A DNA stretch of 64,000 bases from Narthecium ossifragum. Lineage: Eukaryota > Streptophyta > Magnoliopsida > Dioscoreales > Nartheciaceae. This document shows positions 21,998 through 33,133 of the stretch, piece after piece. Position 1 is the first letter of the stretch. Every line of letters starts with the position of its first letter. The stretch is taken from positions 16,788,062-16,852,061 of the forward strand of contig OY986973.1 in assembly GCA_963920575.1 (NCBI GenBank), written 5' to 3'. Below the pieces are notes generated by a model that did not search any database, was not told where the DNA came from, and saw only the letters and a program-made list of their open reading frames with translations. Made by a program: the position numbers and the translations under genes.

Positions 21998-23005
21998 TGT
22001 TAGCCCAGATATTGTTTTGATGATGTCAATATATAATTGATGATAAAACAATGATTTAATATTATTATCCCTTAAATTGGAAAGCATTAAAATCATATTT
22101 TATGAGTTTTTGTACTGACGGACGATGCATGGATCGACCGTGAGGTATGGCGGTTGATGTGTGGATCGACCGGGGAAGATGTTTTGGGAAAATAGTTTGA
22201 CGGTCGATGTGACGGTCGATGGACCGATCCACCATGGCCTATGTGACTTGGCTCAAAGGGAGCGACGGTCGATCGGTGTATCGACCGTGGGAAGCGATTT
22301 TCCAGACAGAGCCTGACGGACGATGTCACGGTCGATGGGACGGTTGACCGTGAGGCGTGACGGTCGATAGGTGGATCGACCGTGGCTCAAGGAAAGCCTA
22401 GCGGACGATGTCACGGACGATGCGATGGTCGACCGTGAGCCCAAAAAAGAGCCGTTAAAGAGTCGTTGCAGTAACAGAAACTAGCCGTTGAGAGGCTAAT
22501 TGGAGGGCTTTGAAGCTCAGCTATATAAGGGAAGTTGTAGCAAACTTGGCAGGAACTAAGAGGGAGCTAAGGAATTATTGTAATCATATTCTAGCAAGTT
22601 TTTATCTCTTATTAGTGAGCTAAACCTTTGTAAAACTACTTCAAGTGTGAAGTAGACATTGAGAGAAATATCCAAGAGAGAGCTTGGAGAGATTGTAAGG
22701 TTGCCAAGCATCCGTAAGCTTGGTGGATAGGTTGCCAAGCACCCGGAAGCTTGGAGGAAAAGCTTGTAAGAGGTCTTGCAAGTAGTGGAACCTCAAGGAG
22801 TGCCTTGAGAGAGTGGACGTAGGCAAGGTTTGCCAAAGTGCAATCTCTCTATCTCTCTATCTCTCATCTCTTATCCTTGTTTTAACATAGATTTTCTGCT
22901 CTTATCATTGCAAACATATTACTTGATTAGACCCCTCCTACTCAGATTTTCTTAATTGATTTTATTGTTTAAAGCCTAAGATAAACCCCCTCTCTTAGAG
23001 CTTCA
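21998..23005 (+). repeat. 5' LTR of Copia-3
   Basis: 1008 bp. U3 array at 22119-22440; TATA box CTATATAAGG at 22521-22530; then a leader with the repeated phrase 'GGTTGCCAAGCACCCG' (22689, 22732). PBS follows the terminal CTTCA. Confidence 0.9.
22119..22440. promoter_or_regulatory. U3 palindrome array, GGTCGATC/GGTCGACC type
   Basis: About a dozen sites such as GGATCGACCGTG, ACGGTCGATGG and ATCGACCGTGG, plus a GACAGAGCCTGACGG spacer at about 22305. Ends about 80 bp before the TATA box. Confidence 0.6.
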
Positions 23006-23006
23006 A

Positions 23007-23019
23007 TTGGTATCAGGGC
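23007..23019 (+). other. Primer binding site of Copia-3
   Basis: TTGGTATCAGGGCT begins one base after the LTR end; one mismatch to the initiator tRNA-Met site TGGTATCAGAGCT. Confidence 0.82.
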
Positions 23020-23260
23020 TAGGTCTCTAATTTTGTGGTGTAACAACCCTTAGAGGATCCTAAATCAATATAGAAATCATTGAGGGACAATCCACAAATA
23101 GGCCACCATACTTCAATGGTTCAAACTATACATATTGGAAGAATAGAATGGAAATATTTATAAAATCCATGGATTATAAAGCATGGATGGTTATTGAGGA
23201 TGGTCCAACTATTCCTACCAAAATTCTCGAACGAAAGGAAGTGCCTAAGGCTAAGAGTGA

Positions 23261-24896
23261 TGATGTTTTGTCGTAGGCACTCAAAAATAAAACCAATACT
23301 CTTTAAAATAAATGTAGTAGTGCGAGTACGAGTCGATCCCACGAAGAGTGTCTAGCCTAGTTTTGTGCTTAGTGAACAAAGATGGGGGGTTTTAAACGTG
23401 AGGAAAACAGTAAAGAAATAATCTAAAGCGAAGAATTGAATTAAATCAAGAGAACAAATCTTGGTCTGAGTCAACATCCACCATCAGAATCCAACAACTG
23501 ATCATAGATGCAAGTATCAATCAATTCATACCATGAATATTCATCGTCCGAATTCAATTCGAATCTCTCCTCAATCTTAGTTAATTAGAAATAAGCGATT
23601 CAATTAACCCTAACTACTAAACAACCTAAGACAAGCGCTGTAGATTTAATCTAGTAACAGCCTTAAGAATAGAGAGATCAATGAAGCTAAACAACACAAG
23701 CACAAGCGGTTGCATTTAATCTAGTCGAATATTCTTCCTAAGATCTAACAATCTCTGAAACGCAGTAGATCATTAAACCCTAGTTGCTTCGCAGATTAGA
23801 GGGATCAAACAATTACGGATTTGATATCCAACCTAGCAGTAGATTGCAATGAATAATAAACTAGTAGGCCTCCTAACAATTAGACAAAACAACTATGAAG
23901 ATTCAATCTCAGAAGAACATCCAATACTCATGTATAAACTGAACAATAAAAATAAATTAGATCTCACAGTTTCATTGATTTCGAGGTTTCAGTCTCCCCG
24001 ACCAAGAATTAAGGTTTAGCCACGCAGGGCCATCGAGAACAATCCTCCAAAGATTCCCATAAACAAGAGAAAACCTAGGAAAAATATAAAAGAGAAGAAA
24101 AGAGCAGCCAAAAGTGTCTCAGGATCCCCCCTTGATAACCCTAAGTATCCTATTTATAGCCCCAAAGTCTCTCCATCCACGGATTAGATCTAAACCGTTG
24201 ATTTTCTTCACTGAAAAAGTCCGATCGATCGGACTTTGGGTGTCGGATCAATCGGTTGCGTAAAAATCCTCCGTCTCTGGCTATTCCCGAGTCCGATCGA
24301 TCGGACTTTAGGTGTCGGATCGATCGGACAGTATGATAGATAGATGGATCGATCGAACTGTGTTCCTCTAGAAAGCATACGTTCTGTAAGGCTTTAATTC
24401 CCAAGTCCGATCGATCGGACTTTAGGTGTCGGATCGATCGGACTCAGTAGGATGGATGGAGGGATCGATCGGACTGTGTACAGCTGAAAAGTATACGCTC
24501 TGTCAGGTTTCTGCATAGTCGGATCGATCGGACTCTAGGTGTCGGATCAATCAGACTTTCCAGCGTATTTACTGTTCTGCCATCCAGACTGCGCCATTGG
24601 TACTAAAATTGCCGTAACTCCCTCTAGAAAACTCGGAATCACAAACCGTAAAATTCTCCAGAATCTAGACTTCAAGAGCTTTCTAACCATATGTAGCACA
24701 TCATCTGGTTCTTCATCAGCAGGTACAGATTAATCTTTAAAGTTGATCCATATACTCTTTTCAGCTTCTTTCGAACTTAAGGACTTCAATTGCATCCTAA
24801 ATCAAAATATAAGAATAATGAGTGTATTTAGGTACCAAATAAGCACAGGAGACTTAGTATTAAGGGATAAAAATATAACATTATGCATCATCATCA
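23261..24896 (-). mobile_element. Gypsy-2 solo LTR, copy 2
   Basis: TGATGTTTTG...CATCATCATCA, perfect TSD AGTGA at 23256-23260 and 24897-24901. 1636 bp; closely similar to 15900-17471 in the leader and distal parts, but its palindrome array is of a different type. Inserted inside the gag gene of Copia-3, so younger than that element. Confidence 0.9.
24220..24560. promoter_or_regulatory. U3 palindrome array, CCGATCGATCGG type
   Basis: Repeated blocks of AGTCCGATCGATCGGACTTT paired with GTGTCGGATCGATCGGACT, with spacers containing 'ATACGCTCTGTCAGG'. About ten sites. TATA-like sequence lies about 60 bp away (complement of 24149-24160). Confidence 0.6.
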
Positions 24897-25778
24897 AGTG
24901 AGCTCACCCGTACTGATTTGAAAAATTTGCAAGTCAATGCCAAAGCCAAAAATTTCTTATTTTGTGCGCTTAGCCCTGATGAATTTAATAGAATTTTAGC
25001 TTGTAAATCGGCTAAGAAAATATAGGAGAAGCTTGAGATAACTCATGAAGGAACTAGCCGAGTAAATGAGTATAAGATTAGCATGCTTTTTAATGATTAT
25101 GAGTTATTTGCCATGAAGGATGATGAAGATATAAATGAGATGTTTATTCGCTTTACCAATATCATAAATGTTCTTGATTCTCTTGGTAAAAGCTATACTA
25201 ATGATGAGATGGTAAGAAAGATTCTTAGATGTCTACCTAAGACATTGGATCCCAAGGTGACAGCAATTGAAGAAGCTAAAGATTTAACCAAGCTGTCCCT
25301 TGATGAGCTAATGGGTTCTCTCATGACATATGAGATGAACATGGAGAGGAGCAATGATGGAGAAAGGAAGAAAAAGAAAACCATTGCTTTCAAGTCAACA
25401 TGCAAGGATTCATCCGACTCAAGCGATGAAGATGATGATGAGGAGATGCAAAAGATCACAAGAAGAATCCAACGAATCATCAAGAATCAAGGAAAGAAAA
25501 ATTCCAAAGGTGAAAAAGGAAACTCCTCTTCTTACTTAAAGAAAATTACTTGTTATGAGTGTAGGAAGCCCGGACATTACATGTCGGATTGTCCAAAGCT
25601 CAAGAAATCTTCAAAGAAGAAGAAGAAAGCCAAGGAAGAAAGTGACTCGAGCTCCATCTCCGAAGAAGAAGAAGAAGAAGAAGAAGAAAAAGAAACTGCA
25701 AATCTGTGTCTAACTGCTTTCGGAATAAAAGAAAATAAAATTGACAAGTGGAGGCGCAAGGTTTTTAAAGGAGGATAA

Positions 25779-26422
25779 CAATTTGGTTTAAAAAGGTAAT
25801 GGAGGTATGTCTTAATTTTCGATATATGTCTCCTCCATTACATCTTCTTATTCCATTTTAATTAACTAATTTCATGTTAAAAAATGGTTTAAGAAAGCCT
25901 TTTGTGTGAAGAATTGATTACTTTTTAAAATGACTGTTTTGATTGTAAATCTTCATTTGGTATATTGTTTTGAGATGATTTTTAAAACCTTCTATTTTAG
26001 CTTCTCTTACGAAATGTTTTTGTTGTTTTATTTTGACTCTTCTTCCCCCTCTACCAAATCGTTTTGATAATGTCAAAGAGGGAAAAGTATTGTGATATTA
26101 GTTTTTAAAAGCTCTTAAAACCTTATATTCTACATATTTGAAGCATTTTGATGTTTAAAGGATTTACTGGAGATTTCATGAGAATATAATTCATACTCAA
26201 ATATCATGTCTTATTTTTCTATACAAAGAGGTACATAGGTCATATTTTGCACTTTCATATCTTTTGACCTATAATCAAGCCCGATGTATCTTTTTAGTGA
26301 TATATGACTTGCTGCCTCAGAGAAATTCACTATAGAACATAGTTTATGAGGTAAATTGATGCATAAATTAAGAGTGAGATTTCAAGGTTTTATCATCACA
26401 ATTTAAAAGGGTTGCCATCATC
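25779..26422 (+). other. Copia-3 3' non-coding region
   Basis: AT-rich, no ORF. A likely hairpin pairs 'AATGGAGG' (25799) with 'CCTCCATT' (25831). Near 26065 the phrase 'GATAATGTCAAAGAGGGAAA' resembles the true PPT region and may be an old PPT copy. Confidence 0.5.
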
Positions 26423-26436
26423 AAAAAGAGGGAGAT
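26423..26436 (+). other. Polypurine tract of Copia-3
   Basis: AAAAAGAGGGAGAT, immediately before TGTTAGCCC of the 3' LTR. Confidence 0.85.
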
Positions 26437-27438
26437 TGTTAGCCCAGATATTATTTTGATGATGCCAATATATAACTGATGATAAAACAATGATTTAATA
26501 TTATTATCCCTTAAATTGGAAAGCATTAAAATCATATTTTATGAGTTTTTGTACTGACGGACGATGCATGGATCGACCGTGAGGTATGGCGGTTGATGCG
26601 TGGATAAACCGCGGAAGATGTATTGGAAAAATAGGATGACGGTTGATGTGACGGTCGATGGACCGATCGACCGTGGCCTATGTGACTTGGCTCAAAGGGA
26701 GCGACGGTCGATCGGTGTATCGACCGTGGGAAGCGGTTTTCCAGACAGAGCCTGACGGACGATGTCACGGTCGATGGGACGGTCGAGCGTGAGGCATGAC
26801 GGTCGATAGGTGGATCGACCGTGGCTCAAGGAAAGCCTGGCGGACGATGCGACGGTCGACCGTGAGCCCAGAAAAGAGCCGTTAAAGAGCCGTTGTAGGA
26901 ACAAAAACTAGCCGTTGGGAGGCTAATTGGAGGGTTTTGAAGCTCAGCTATATAAGGGAAGTTGTAGCAAACTTGGCAGGAACTAAGAGGGAGCTAAGGA
27001 ATTATTGTAATCATATTTTAGCAAGTTTCTATCTCTTATTAGTGAGCTAAACCTTTGTAAAACTACTTCAAGTGTGAACTAGACATTGAGAGAAATATCC
27101 AAGAGAGAGCTTGGAGAGATTGTAAGGTTGCCAAGCACCCGTAAGCTTGGTGGATAGGTTGTCAAGCACCCGGAAGCTTGGAGAAAAAGCTTGTAAGAAG
27201 TCTTGCAAGTAGTGGAACCTCAAGGAGTGCCTTGAGAGAGTGGACGTAGGCAAGGTTTGCCGAACCACTATAAATCTGGTGCAATCTCTCTATCTCTCAT
27301 CTCTTATCCTTGTTTGAACATAGATTTTCTGCTCTTATCATTGCAAGCATTTTACTTGATTAGACCCCTCCTACTCAGATTTCCTTAATTGATTTTATTA
27401 TTTAAAGCCTAAGATAAACCCTCTCTCTTAGAGCTTCA
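26437..27438 (+). repeat. 3' LTR of Copia-3
   Basis: 1002 bp, very similar to the 5' LTR. Array at 26558-26870, slightly shorter than in the 5' LTR (one repeat block missing near 26850); TATA at about 26949. Ends AGCTTCA then TSD CAACT. Confidence 0.9.
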
Positions 27439-27619
27439 CAACTATCAGCAACTCATGGATCAACTTGTAGAGGTCCAACCATCCAATCAAGTTGATTCTA
27501 GAACCAATAGCCCCTATCAACGGTGTGAATGGATCGACCATCTCAAGACGACGCAGAACCACTTGGCCAGTTACTAGGTTGCGAGTGTAGCAACATCAAG
27601 TACATTACGAGGTGTGATC
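27439..27619 (+). other. Part of an older LTR element, left piece
   Basis: Continues at 34520 once Gypsy-4 and one TSD copy are ignored. No clear domain; it belongs to the element whose tail and 3' PPT lie at 35400-35430. Confidence 0.4.
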
Positions 27620-28982
27620 TGATCGCTCGCAAACATCGTCATTAAAACATTTCAAACTCAATCAAATATTAAATTTATAATCCTTATTCAATCATTACAC
27701 TACTAGGTAGAGTAGAGGTGAAGTCGGGAGTCGATCCACAGAGAAAACGTTGGAAACTAAAAATCAATTCTCAAAACCCTAAAACTAAGGAAAACAATCA
27801 AAGATAGAATAGAATTATCTAAACTAATAAAGAAAAGAAATAAAGGGTTGATCAACTTGAATCAATGGAGTAGTTACTTAGGAATTACTCAATCTGCCCT
27901 AGTTTCATTGTTAGTCTTCTCTAGTTATCATCTTGCTCCCTTCTCTCAACATTATGATCATATGGCTACAAGCTCACATGAATCCCTAAAAGAAAGTTAA
28001 TGTTCCCAACGACATAACTTATCTTTGCTTGGCATAGATTGTCTTTGGTCCTACGATTACATTAAATTATAATACTCCTAATGACCTTGGCATAACCTAT
28101 CTTCGCATAGCATAGCTTATCTCAAAGGCAAACTAATAACTTCATGACAACCATCTCATAAATCTCTACAATCAATCACAGAAATCATGTAGGACTGAAA
28201 TTATGTCAAGGGAACTCTGTTTCTTCAACTCTATTAACAATAAAACCGTATTTATGAGATCATGCATCGAGAAGTTTACAAGAATCAAACTAAAGAAAAA
28301 CAAAAACTACACTAGGGTTTCATGATATTCCTAAATATAAGAATTAGCAACTCATCTTTTGGATGAAAGCCATCGGGTTGGAATAAGAAGCTATCACCAT
28401 CCGCATCCTCGCCGTCTTCTTTTTCCTTCTCCAAAGATTGTCAAAAAGATGAGAACTTCGGCTGGAATAATCCCTTTATATAGTAGAAACACTTAATCTC
28501 AGAATTAGGAGTTATGATTGAACTTAAACTCTAATTTTCCTAAATTCCGTGTTGATGACGTCATCGGAGTGATCGATCGGACTCAACTTCGATCCATCGC
28601 TCTAGTCGGTCTGACTGGGTCTTCACTGTCACGTCATTAATTAATTTCAGCCTTTATCAAATTTCAGCTTTCATAGATCCAACTTTGCTTCAGAACTGGC
28701 GCCAATGTATTCGGAATCTCTCAAAGTCTTCAACATGAAAGTTGTAGCTCTGGAAGGCTTCTTTCATCTCGCAAACTTTCAAAATATTTGGAGGCTTGTA
28801 GAAGTTTTGGTAATTTATTTCCAAACAGTCGATGAATTTAGTGATTTTTGATCGAATTTCTTGTATTTCTTCTCAAATCTTACTTAAACCTGAAAACAAA
28901 CAATATGATATCAAATACACCTACTTTAGGCCTAAAAAAGGTAATTTAAAGGGTTTAATTATATATAATCCGTGATTTATCA
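27620..28982 (-). repeat. 3' LTR of Gypsy-4
   Basis: 1363 bp, about 93% similar by eye to the other LTR. U3 holds a single GATCGATCGG site at 28573 rather than an array; TATA-like ACTATATAAAGG on the minus strand near 28475. Bases 28690-28800 carry a block also present at 34210-34320 ('ATGAAAGTTGTAGCTCTGG'). Confidence 0.88.
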
Positions 28983-28995
28983 CACCCCCAACTTA
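28983..28995 (-). other. Polypurine tract of Gypsy-4
   Basis: Minus strand TAAGTTGGGGGTG, directly before the 3' LTR start TGATAAATCAC. Confidence 0.82.
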
Positions 28996-30490
28996 CACTT
29001 TGTTAGTCCTCGAGCAAAGAAAAGATAAAAAGAAAGCAATAAATCTAACTAGCCGCTTTCGTAGGTCTTACGATTGCACTTAGCATGTGCAACAAGCTTT
29101 TAAGCCCCTGGATTACCCCAGTGGAGGAGTTATAGTCTCCCGAGGGTTTTCAGGGATGACACCCACAAACATCTATACAATCCCTTGAATATATCATTAG
29201 AAATCAATTACAATATTCATCAACTCTAATGCATGAAATAGAAATATTATCCATAAATATACTCTTCAACTCATAGTCATATAAAAATATAGTAAGTCAA
29301 AGCATGTCATAATATATTTCCAACACTTCAACATATTTAATCATGACTAAAAATAACTTTAATGCTCCTGTGTGTGAATAGGATTCCACATGCTTCAGAG
29401 CATCAATTATATCTAAACACTTCAACTATTCAAGATCACAGTCATAGCCAAACAAAAATCTTTCATTTATCACATAGAAATCTCTATTTTTTTTTTAATT
29501 TTTTTTTCTTTTCCTTTTTTTTCTACAGGAATTTCAACTGTTTTACGCGAACAACACACCTTGTTAGGCACCTTGCCCGGTTACTAAGTATGAAACCCTT
29601 ATTTTTTCCTTTTTTCAGGAAATTTAACCGATTTTTGTGAACACCATGCTGGTCAGGCACACTGCCCGGTTACTAAGTTGAAAGTTCTTTTTCTTTTTTT
29701 CGTATACTCAGATAATTGCATGTGTTCATGTATTTTCTGTGCGATGACATAGAATTGTAAATCTATCCTAATATCATGTTTAGAATCTAATATCAAACCC
29801 TTAACATGTGAAAGTGAACATGTGCATTAGGATATGTCAATGTATCCTTAAATCATAGTAAAAGTCTTAAAGTATAGAAATAATATCATGCATAGCAAAA
29901 ATTTACTATCCCTTATATAGCATACAAGTCTCAGAATAATTCATAAGATAAATTTCTAAAACAAGCATCTTTGTCAAATCATATCATAATTTCATTCTTT
30001 TGACATAATTTAAGGGATGTATAATATTTATTTACCAGAAAAAAACAAATATAAGCAAGAAATTTATGAATGCTACCCCCAACTTAAATGTAATTGTCCC
30101 AAATTACACTAAGTCATAAAAATAAATCAAGAAGTAAAGGGTAGAGATAACCATAATGAACGCCCCAAAAATAGATTTTTCTCTCTTCCAATTTAAGTTT
30201 AGGCACTGTCATAATTGAATAAATACTTCCTTCCCCACCATAACCTGTTACAAAAATATATACCTTTCCAAAAAGATCAAGTATAAGACCTAAAAGATTA
30301 CAAGCGTATTAGAATCATAGAAAATTTCGACAGAGTCTCGTTTGTATTTTCATGATATATTGATCTATACAAACATTCATTACACAAAATAACTAATGCA
30401 CAGGAGACTGGAAAGGAGATTACAGTAGCATCATAGATCATCATGTAGACATCAAAGACAAAGAACTAACGAACCAACAACATCCAAGGA
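28996..30490 (-). other. Gypsy-4 AT-rich 3' region with duplicated motif
   Basis: No ORF of note. Two copies of a motif, at about 29525-29585 and 29617-29680, each running from 'CAGGAA' through 'TTTTACGCGAAC' (or 'TTTTTGTGAAC') to 'GCCCGGTTACTAAGT'. The same pair occurs in Gypsy-3 at 56550-56690. Poly-T tracts precede each copy. Confidence 0.55.
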
Positions 30491-31540
30491 TAGCACCAAA
30501 TTATTCGTAATCCACAGTATGGTCCTTCTCATCCATGGTCTGCAACCCATGGTGAGATCAAATTCGAAATTAGCGGAGATAGAGAAAAGTGAACACCTGT
30601 GAATGCTTGTGATGGTCTAAGGATGATTGTGATGGTCCCGATCTAATATCTAGACCGTTCGATCGGAAATCGAAACACTGTAGCGCATGGATCGTGTCAA
30701 GCAGCCATCAGACGGCTGAAAGTTCGCCGGCAGGTGATCGACGGTGCAACTTCATCGCCGGAGGACTTGGAAGGTAGGGATGGAGTCGTGGAAGCTCAAT
30801 GTGTCTATGTATGGTGTCTGATCGAAGAATGGAGGTCCCCATGTGGTAGAACGGAGATGGCCGGATCGGAGTAAGGTGATTGCCGGAATTGGATTCCACC
30901 GATCCAAGCTACAATCACGGTTAAAATAGGTTGAGAAAGGATCGTGGAAGGCCAAGGAATTGTGCTATGGTGTCTGATTGAAGAATTGGGCTTCCAGGCG
31001 GCGGCCTGAAGGTGGACGGTAATGGTCGGCGATGGGTAGGTCAATTCCGGTGATTCCGCCCGCAAGTTTGGGTTTTGATGGGTGGAAAACGATCATGGTG
31101 GCAAGGGGAAGCTTCTGGAGGTGTTCTGGGGCAAAGGGTGGCCGTGGAGGAAGGTGTTGATGACGGCCGAGGGGCTCACCGGCGTCGGAGCAGCCAGAGA
31201 TGACGGTGAATAGGGTCATGGGAGGGTAGGGGGGAGGATGGCGAAGGTTTTGGTGGTGATTTGGAGGTACAACGAGGTCTGGACAGTGGATATTGGCGGC
31301 GGTGGTCGTCGGCTCGTCCCCGACATGACGAGCCGCGACGAGAAATAGTGCGGGAGGAGAGAGGAAATCCGGCAGAAAATAAGGAAAAATAGCAAGAAGG
31401 TGGAGAAAAATTCCAGGAAAATATGGGGGAAATCCTAAAAATCAGGGGAAAATCGTAAAAATTAAATAAAATTCTAAAAAGCTAAGGAAAAATCCTAAAA
31501 ACTGGATTGCCTCCCATAAAGTGCGTAAGTTTACGTCTTT
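30490..31540 (-). other. Gypsy-4 GC-rich internal segment, origin unknown
   Basis: Markedly more GC-rich than its surroundings. Several short minus-strand frames (63-86 codons, rich in P, S, H and R) overlap one another; none has a recognisable domain. A comparable GC-rich block occurs at 61320-61930 in the Gypsy-3 tail. It may be a captured host sequence or a conserved part of these elements. Confidence 0.4.
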
Positions 31541-31542
31541 CG

Positions 31543-32795
31543 CTAGACTTTCCTAAAACAAAATCTAGGAGGCCGATGATTCCATATGAAGAAATACATG
31601 GCCCGAATCATGATGAAGGTATGCAGACATGCTTCATCAAAGAATAAAAAGAAGTCCCTAGCAAACAAAATATGCATAGAGCTGTAAATTTTGATACGAT
31701 CTTTGAGGAAGGGACGATAGGAATTGGCATGGTCCTCACAAAGTTCAACTAATGGGGATGATATTAAAGGTAGATACTCAAACTGAGGCTCTAGACAAGG
31801 AATATTGCTAACATCCTCATCCTCATTATGTTTATCACTAAGAGGCACATCATCATTATTCAACTAATCATGAAAAAGTTCAACTTGAGGTTCCCGACAG
31901 GAGGTCTCACTAATATGCTCATCCTCATTATGATTATTGTAAATAGATATATTATCATCATTCAACTCATCATGAAAAAGTTTAACTTGAGGTTCTAGAC
32001 AGGCGGTCTCACTAATATGCTCATCCTCACTATGATTGTTGTAAATAGACATATTATCATCATTCAACTCATCATGAAAAACCGGAAATTTAGCATAACA
32101 ACCCTCATCATCATTATCATCAAAAAGACTTGATTCATAAGAATGACCGAAATACATATAAGGCCCAGAATGTAAAACCGGATAGCATTCATCAATTTTA
32201 TTTTCAGCAGTCGGTAAAATATTATCAATAGCATCATGAATTGGCAAAGCATCACAAGCATTATAGCATGCATCAACATCATTAGAAAGATAAACTTCAC
32301 CAATATTGTCATCACAAACAACAAGAACTAAATTATTTGCATAGTCCTCATTCTCATAATATAAATTAACCATGTGGGCTAGTTGTTCTATTTGTGTTTC
32401 TATTTTTTTAATTGATTGATCATTAGAGTTAACATCTCTTTCGATTTTTTCCATGTTAGCTTTGATGTCGGCATTCATGTTGGCAAGTGTACTCATGATT
32501 GTGTCCAAAGCTGAGTAAGAGGGTGCATGTGAAGAATATTGCTGTTCAAAACTATGTTCAAAATTTTGGGCCCGTGATTCTATATTCCATGATCGAACGT
32601 TAGGAGGTTGATAACCTTCAAATTGCCAATTAGGGTTTGTATGATTTCTAAAATTCAATTATAAGGATATGAATGTGAATTATATGCCGGATTTGAGAAA
32701 CCATATATGTCATTATTGTAAGTGGGTCCATAACCAAAAGGCAAATCATCATTCGACATGGCACTCGGTGGCATATACAAATTGGCCATGCATGC
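31543..32795 (-). pseudogene. Gypsy-4 gag-linker-like ORF with 34-residue tandem repeats
   Basis: Read from about 32795: MPPSAMSNDDLPFGYGPTYN, then a frameshift or stop, then the open frame 32658-31864 (264 codons) and, after a single stop, 31863-31543. The part NMNADIKANMEKIERDVNSN followed by SIKKIETQIEQLAHMV matches the coiled-coil linker found after the capsid domain in Athila/Tat gag proteins ('IKNLE.Q.GQLA'). Then comes an acidic region in which a 34-residue unit (FHDELNDDN-SIYNNH-EDEHISET-C-EPQV-L) repeats. The Retrotrans_gag core and zinc knuckle are absent. The C-terminal end (HILFARDFFLFFDEACLHTF) matches nothing I recognise. The ORF was probably once useful to the element, but its role is unknown. 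Confidence 0.65.
31766..32071 (-). repeat. 102-bp in-frame tandem repeat, three units
   Basis: Units begin at 31868 and 31970 (nearly identical) and a diverged third at about 31766. The period of 102 bp equals 34 codons, so the frame is kept. Confidence 0.8.
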
Positions 32796-33111
32796 AAAAT
32801 CATATATCAGAAAGAGAAACGGAAAACAGATGATTCAAAGGAGAGAAAAAAATCTGGAATACAATGATCGAAACGAAAAATTTTGAATTTAGAACACTTA
32901 CCTGACTGCGCAGTTCCGATCGATCGCTCCAGGCCACAGGTGAGATGCTTCCTTTAAAAAAAAATCCGTTCCAATGCTGCAAAAATTCCAAACAATTGTC
33001 AGGAAATTCCTAAAAAGTGTAAAAAAAAGAAAGAGAAAAATAAGAAAGATAAATACCTAACTAAGCAAAGAAAACGACTTAAGAGAAAATCAATTAGTTA
33101 ACCGTCGAACT

Positions 33112-33128
33112 CCCCGGCAACGGCGCCA
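33112..33128 (-). other. Primer binding site of Gypsy-4
   Basis: Minus strand TGGCGCCGTTGCCGGGG, the sequence typical of plant Athila/Tat Gypsy elements, a few bases after the 5' LTR end. Confidence 0.88.
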
Positions 33129-33133
33129 ATAAT

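Larger units (their letters stand above)
23070..25778 (+). pseudogene. Copia-3 gag, split by a solo LTR
   Basis: Exon-like parts: about 23070-23260 and 24897-25778, separated by the inserted LTR. The first part reads GQSTNRPPYFNGSNYTYWK, the classical gag start ('RPP.F.G.NY..WK...M..FI'). The second contains the capsid-like core (MLFNDYELFAMKDDEDINEM, FTNIINVLDSLGKSYTNDEM) and the motif VRKILRCLPKTLDPKVTAIE. A basic stretch and one CCHC knuckle (C-Y-E-C-R-K-P-G-H-Y-M-S-D-C) follow, then a K-rich and poly-E tail. The open frame 25083-25778 (231 codons) is uninterrupted; one TAG occurs at about 25024. The translation frame resumes across the TSD AGTGA. No ATG is seen at the expected start. The protein would form the particle and bind element RNA. 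Confidence 0.9.
21998..27438 (+). mobile_element. Copia-3: complete gag-only LTR retrotransposon
   Basis: LTRs 21998-23005 and 26437-27438 (TGTTAGCCC...AGCTTCA) and a perfect TSD CAACT at 21993-21997 and 27439-27443. PBS and PPT are in place. The internal region holds one gag gene (interrupted by a Gypsy-2 solo LTR) and about 650 bp of AT-rich 3' sequence. No protease, integrase, RT or RNase H is present, and the space between gag stop and PPT is too small to have held them. It is thus a second TR-GAG-type element, unrelated in sequence to Copia-1 and with a much better preserved gag. Dependence on a partner element is inferred. Confidence 0.92.

Noticed and set aside
21380..22040. 170-codon minus and 158-codon plus overlapping frames
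   Set aside because: Low-complexity, rich in H, A, R and C, no motif; the plus frame runs into the Copia-3 LTR.
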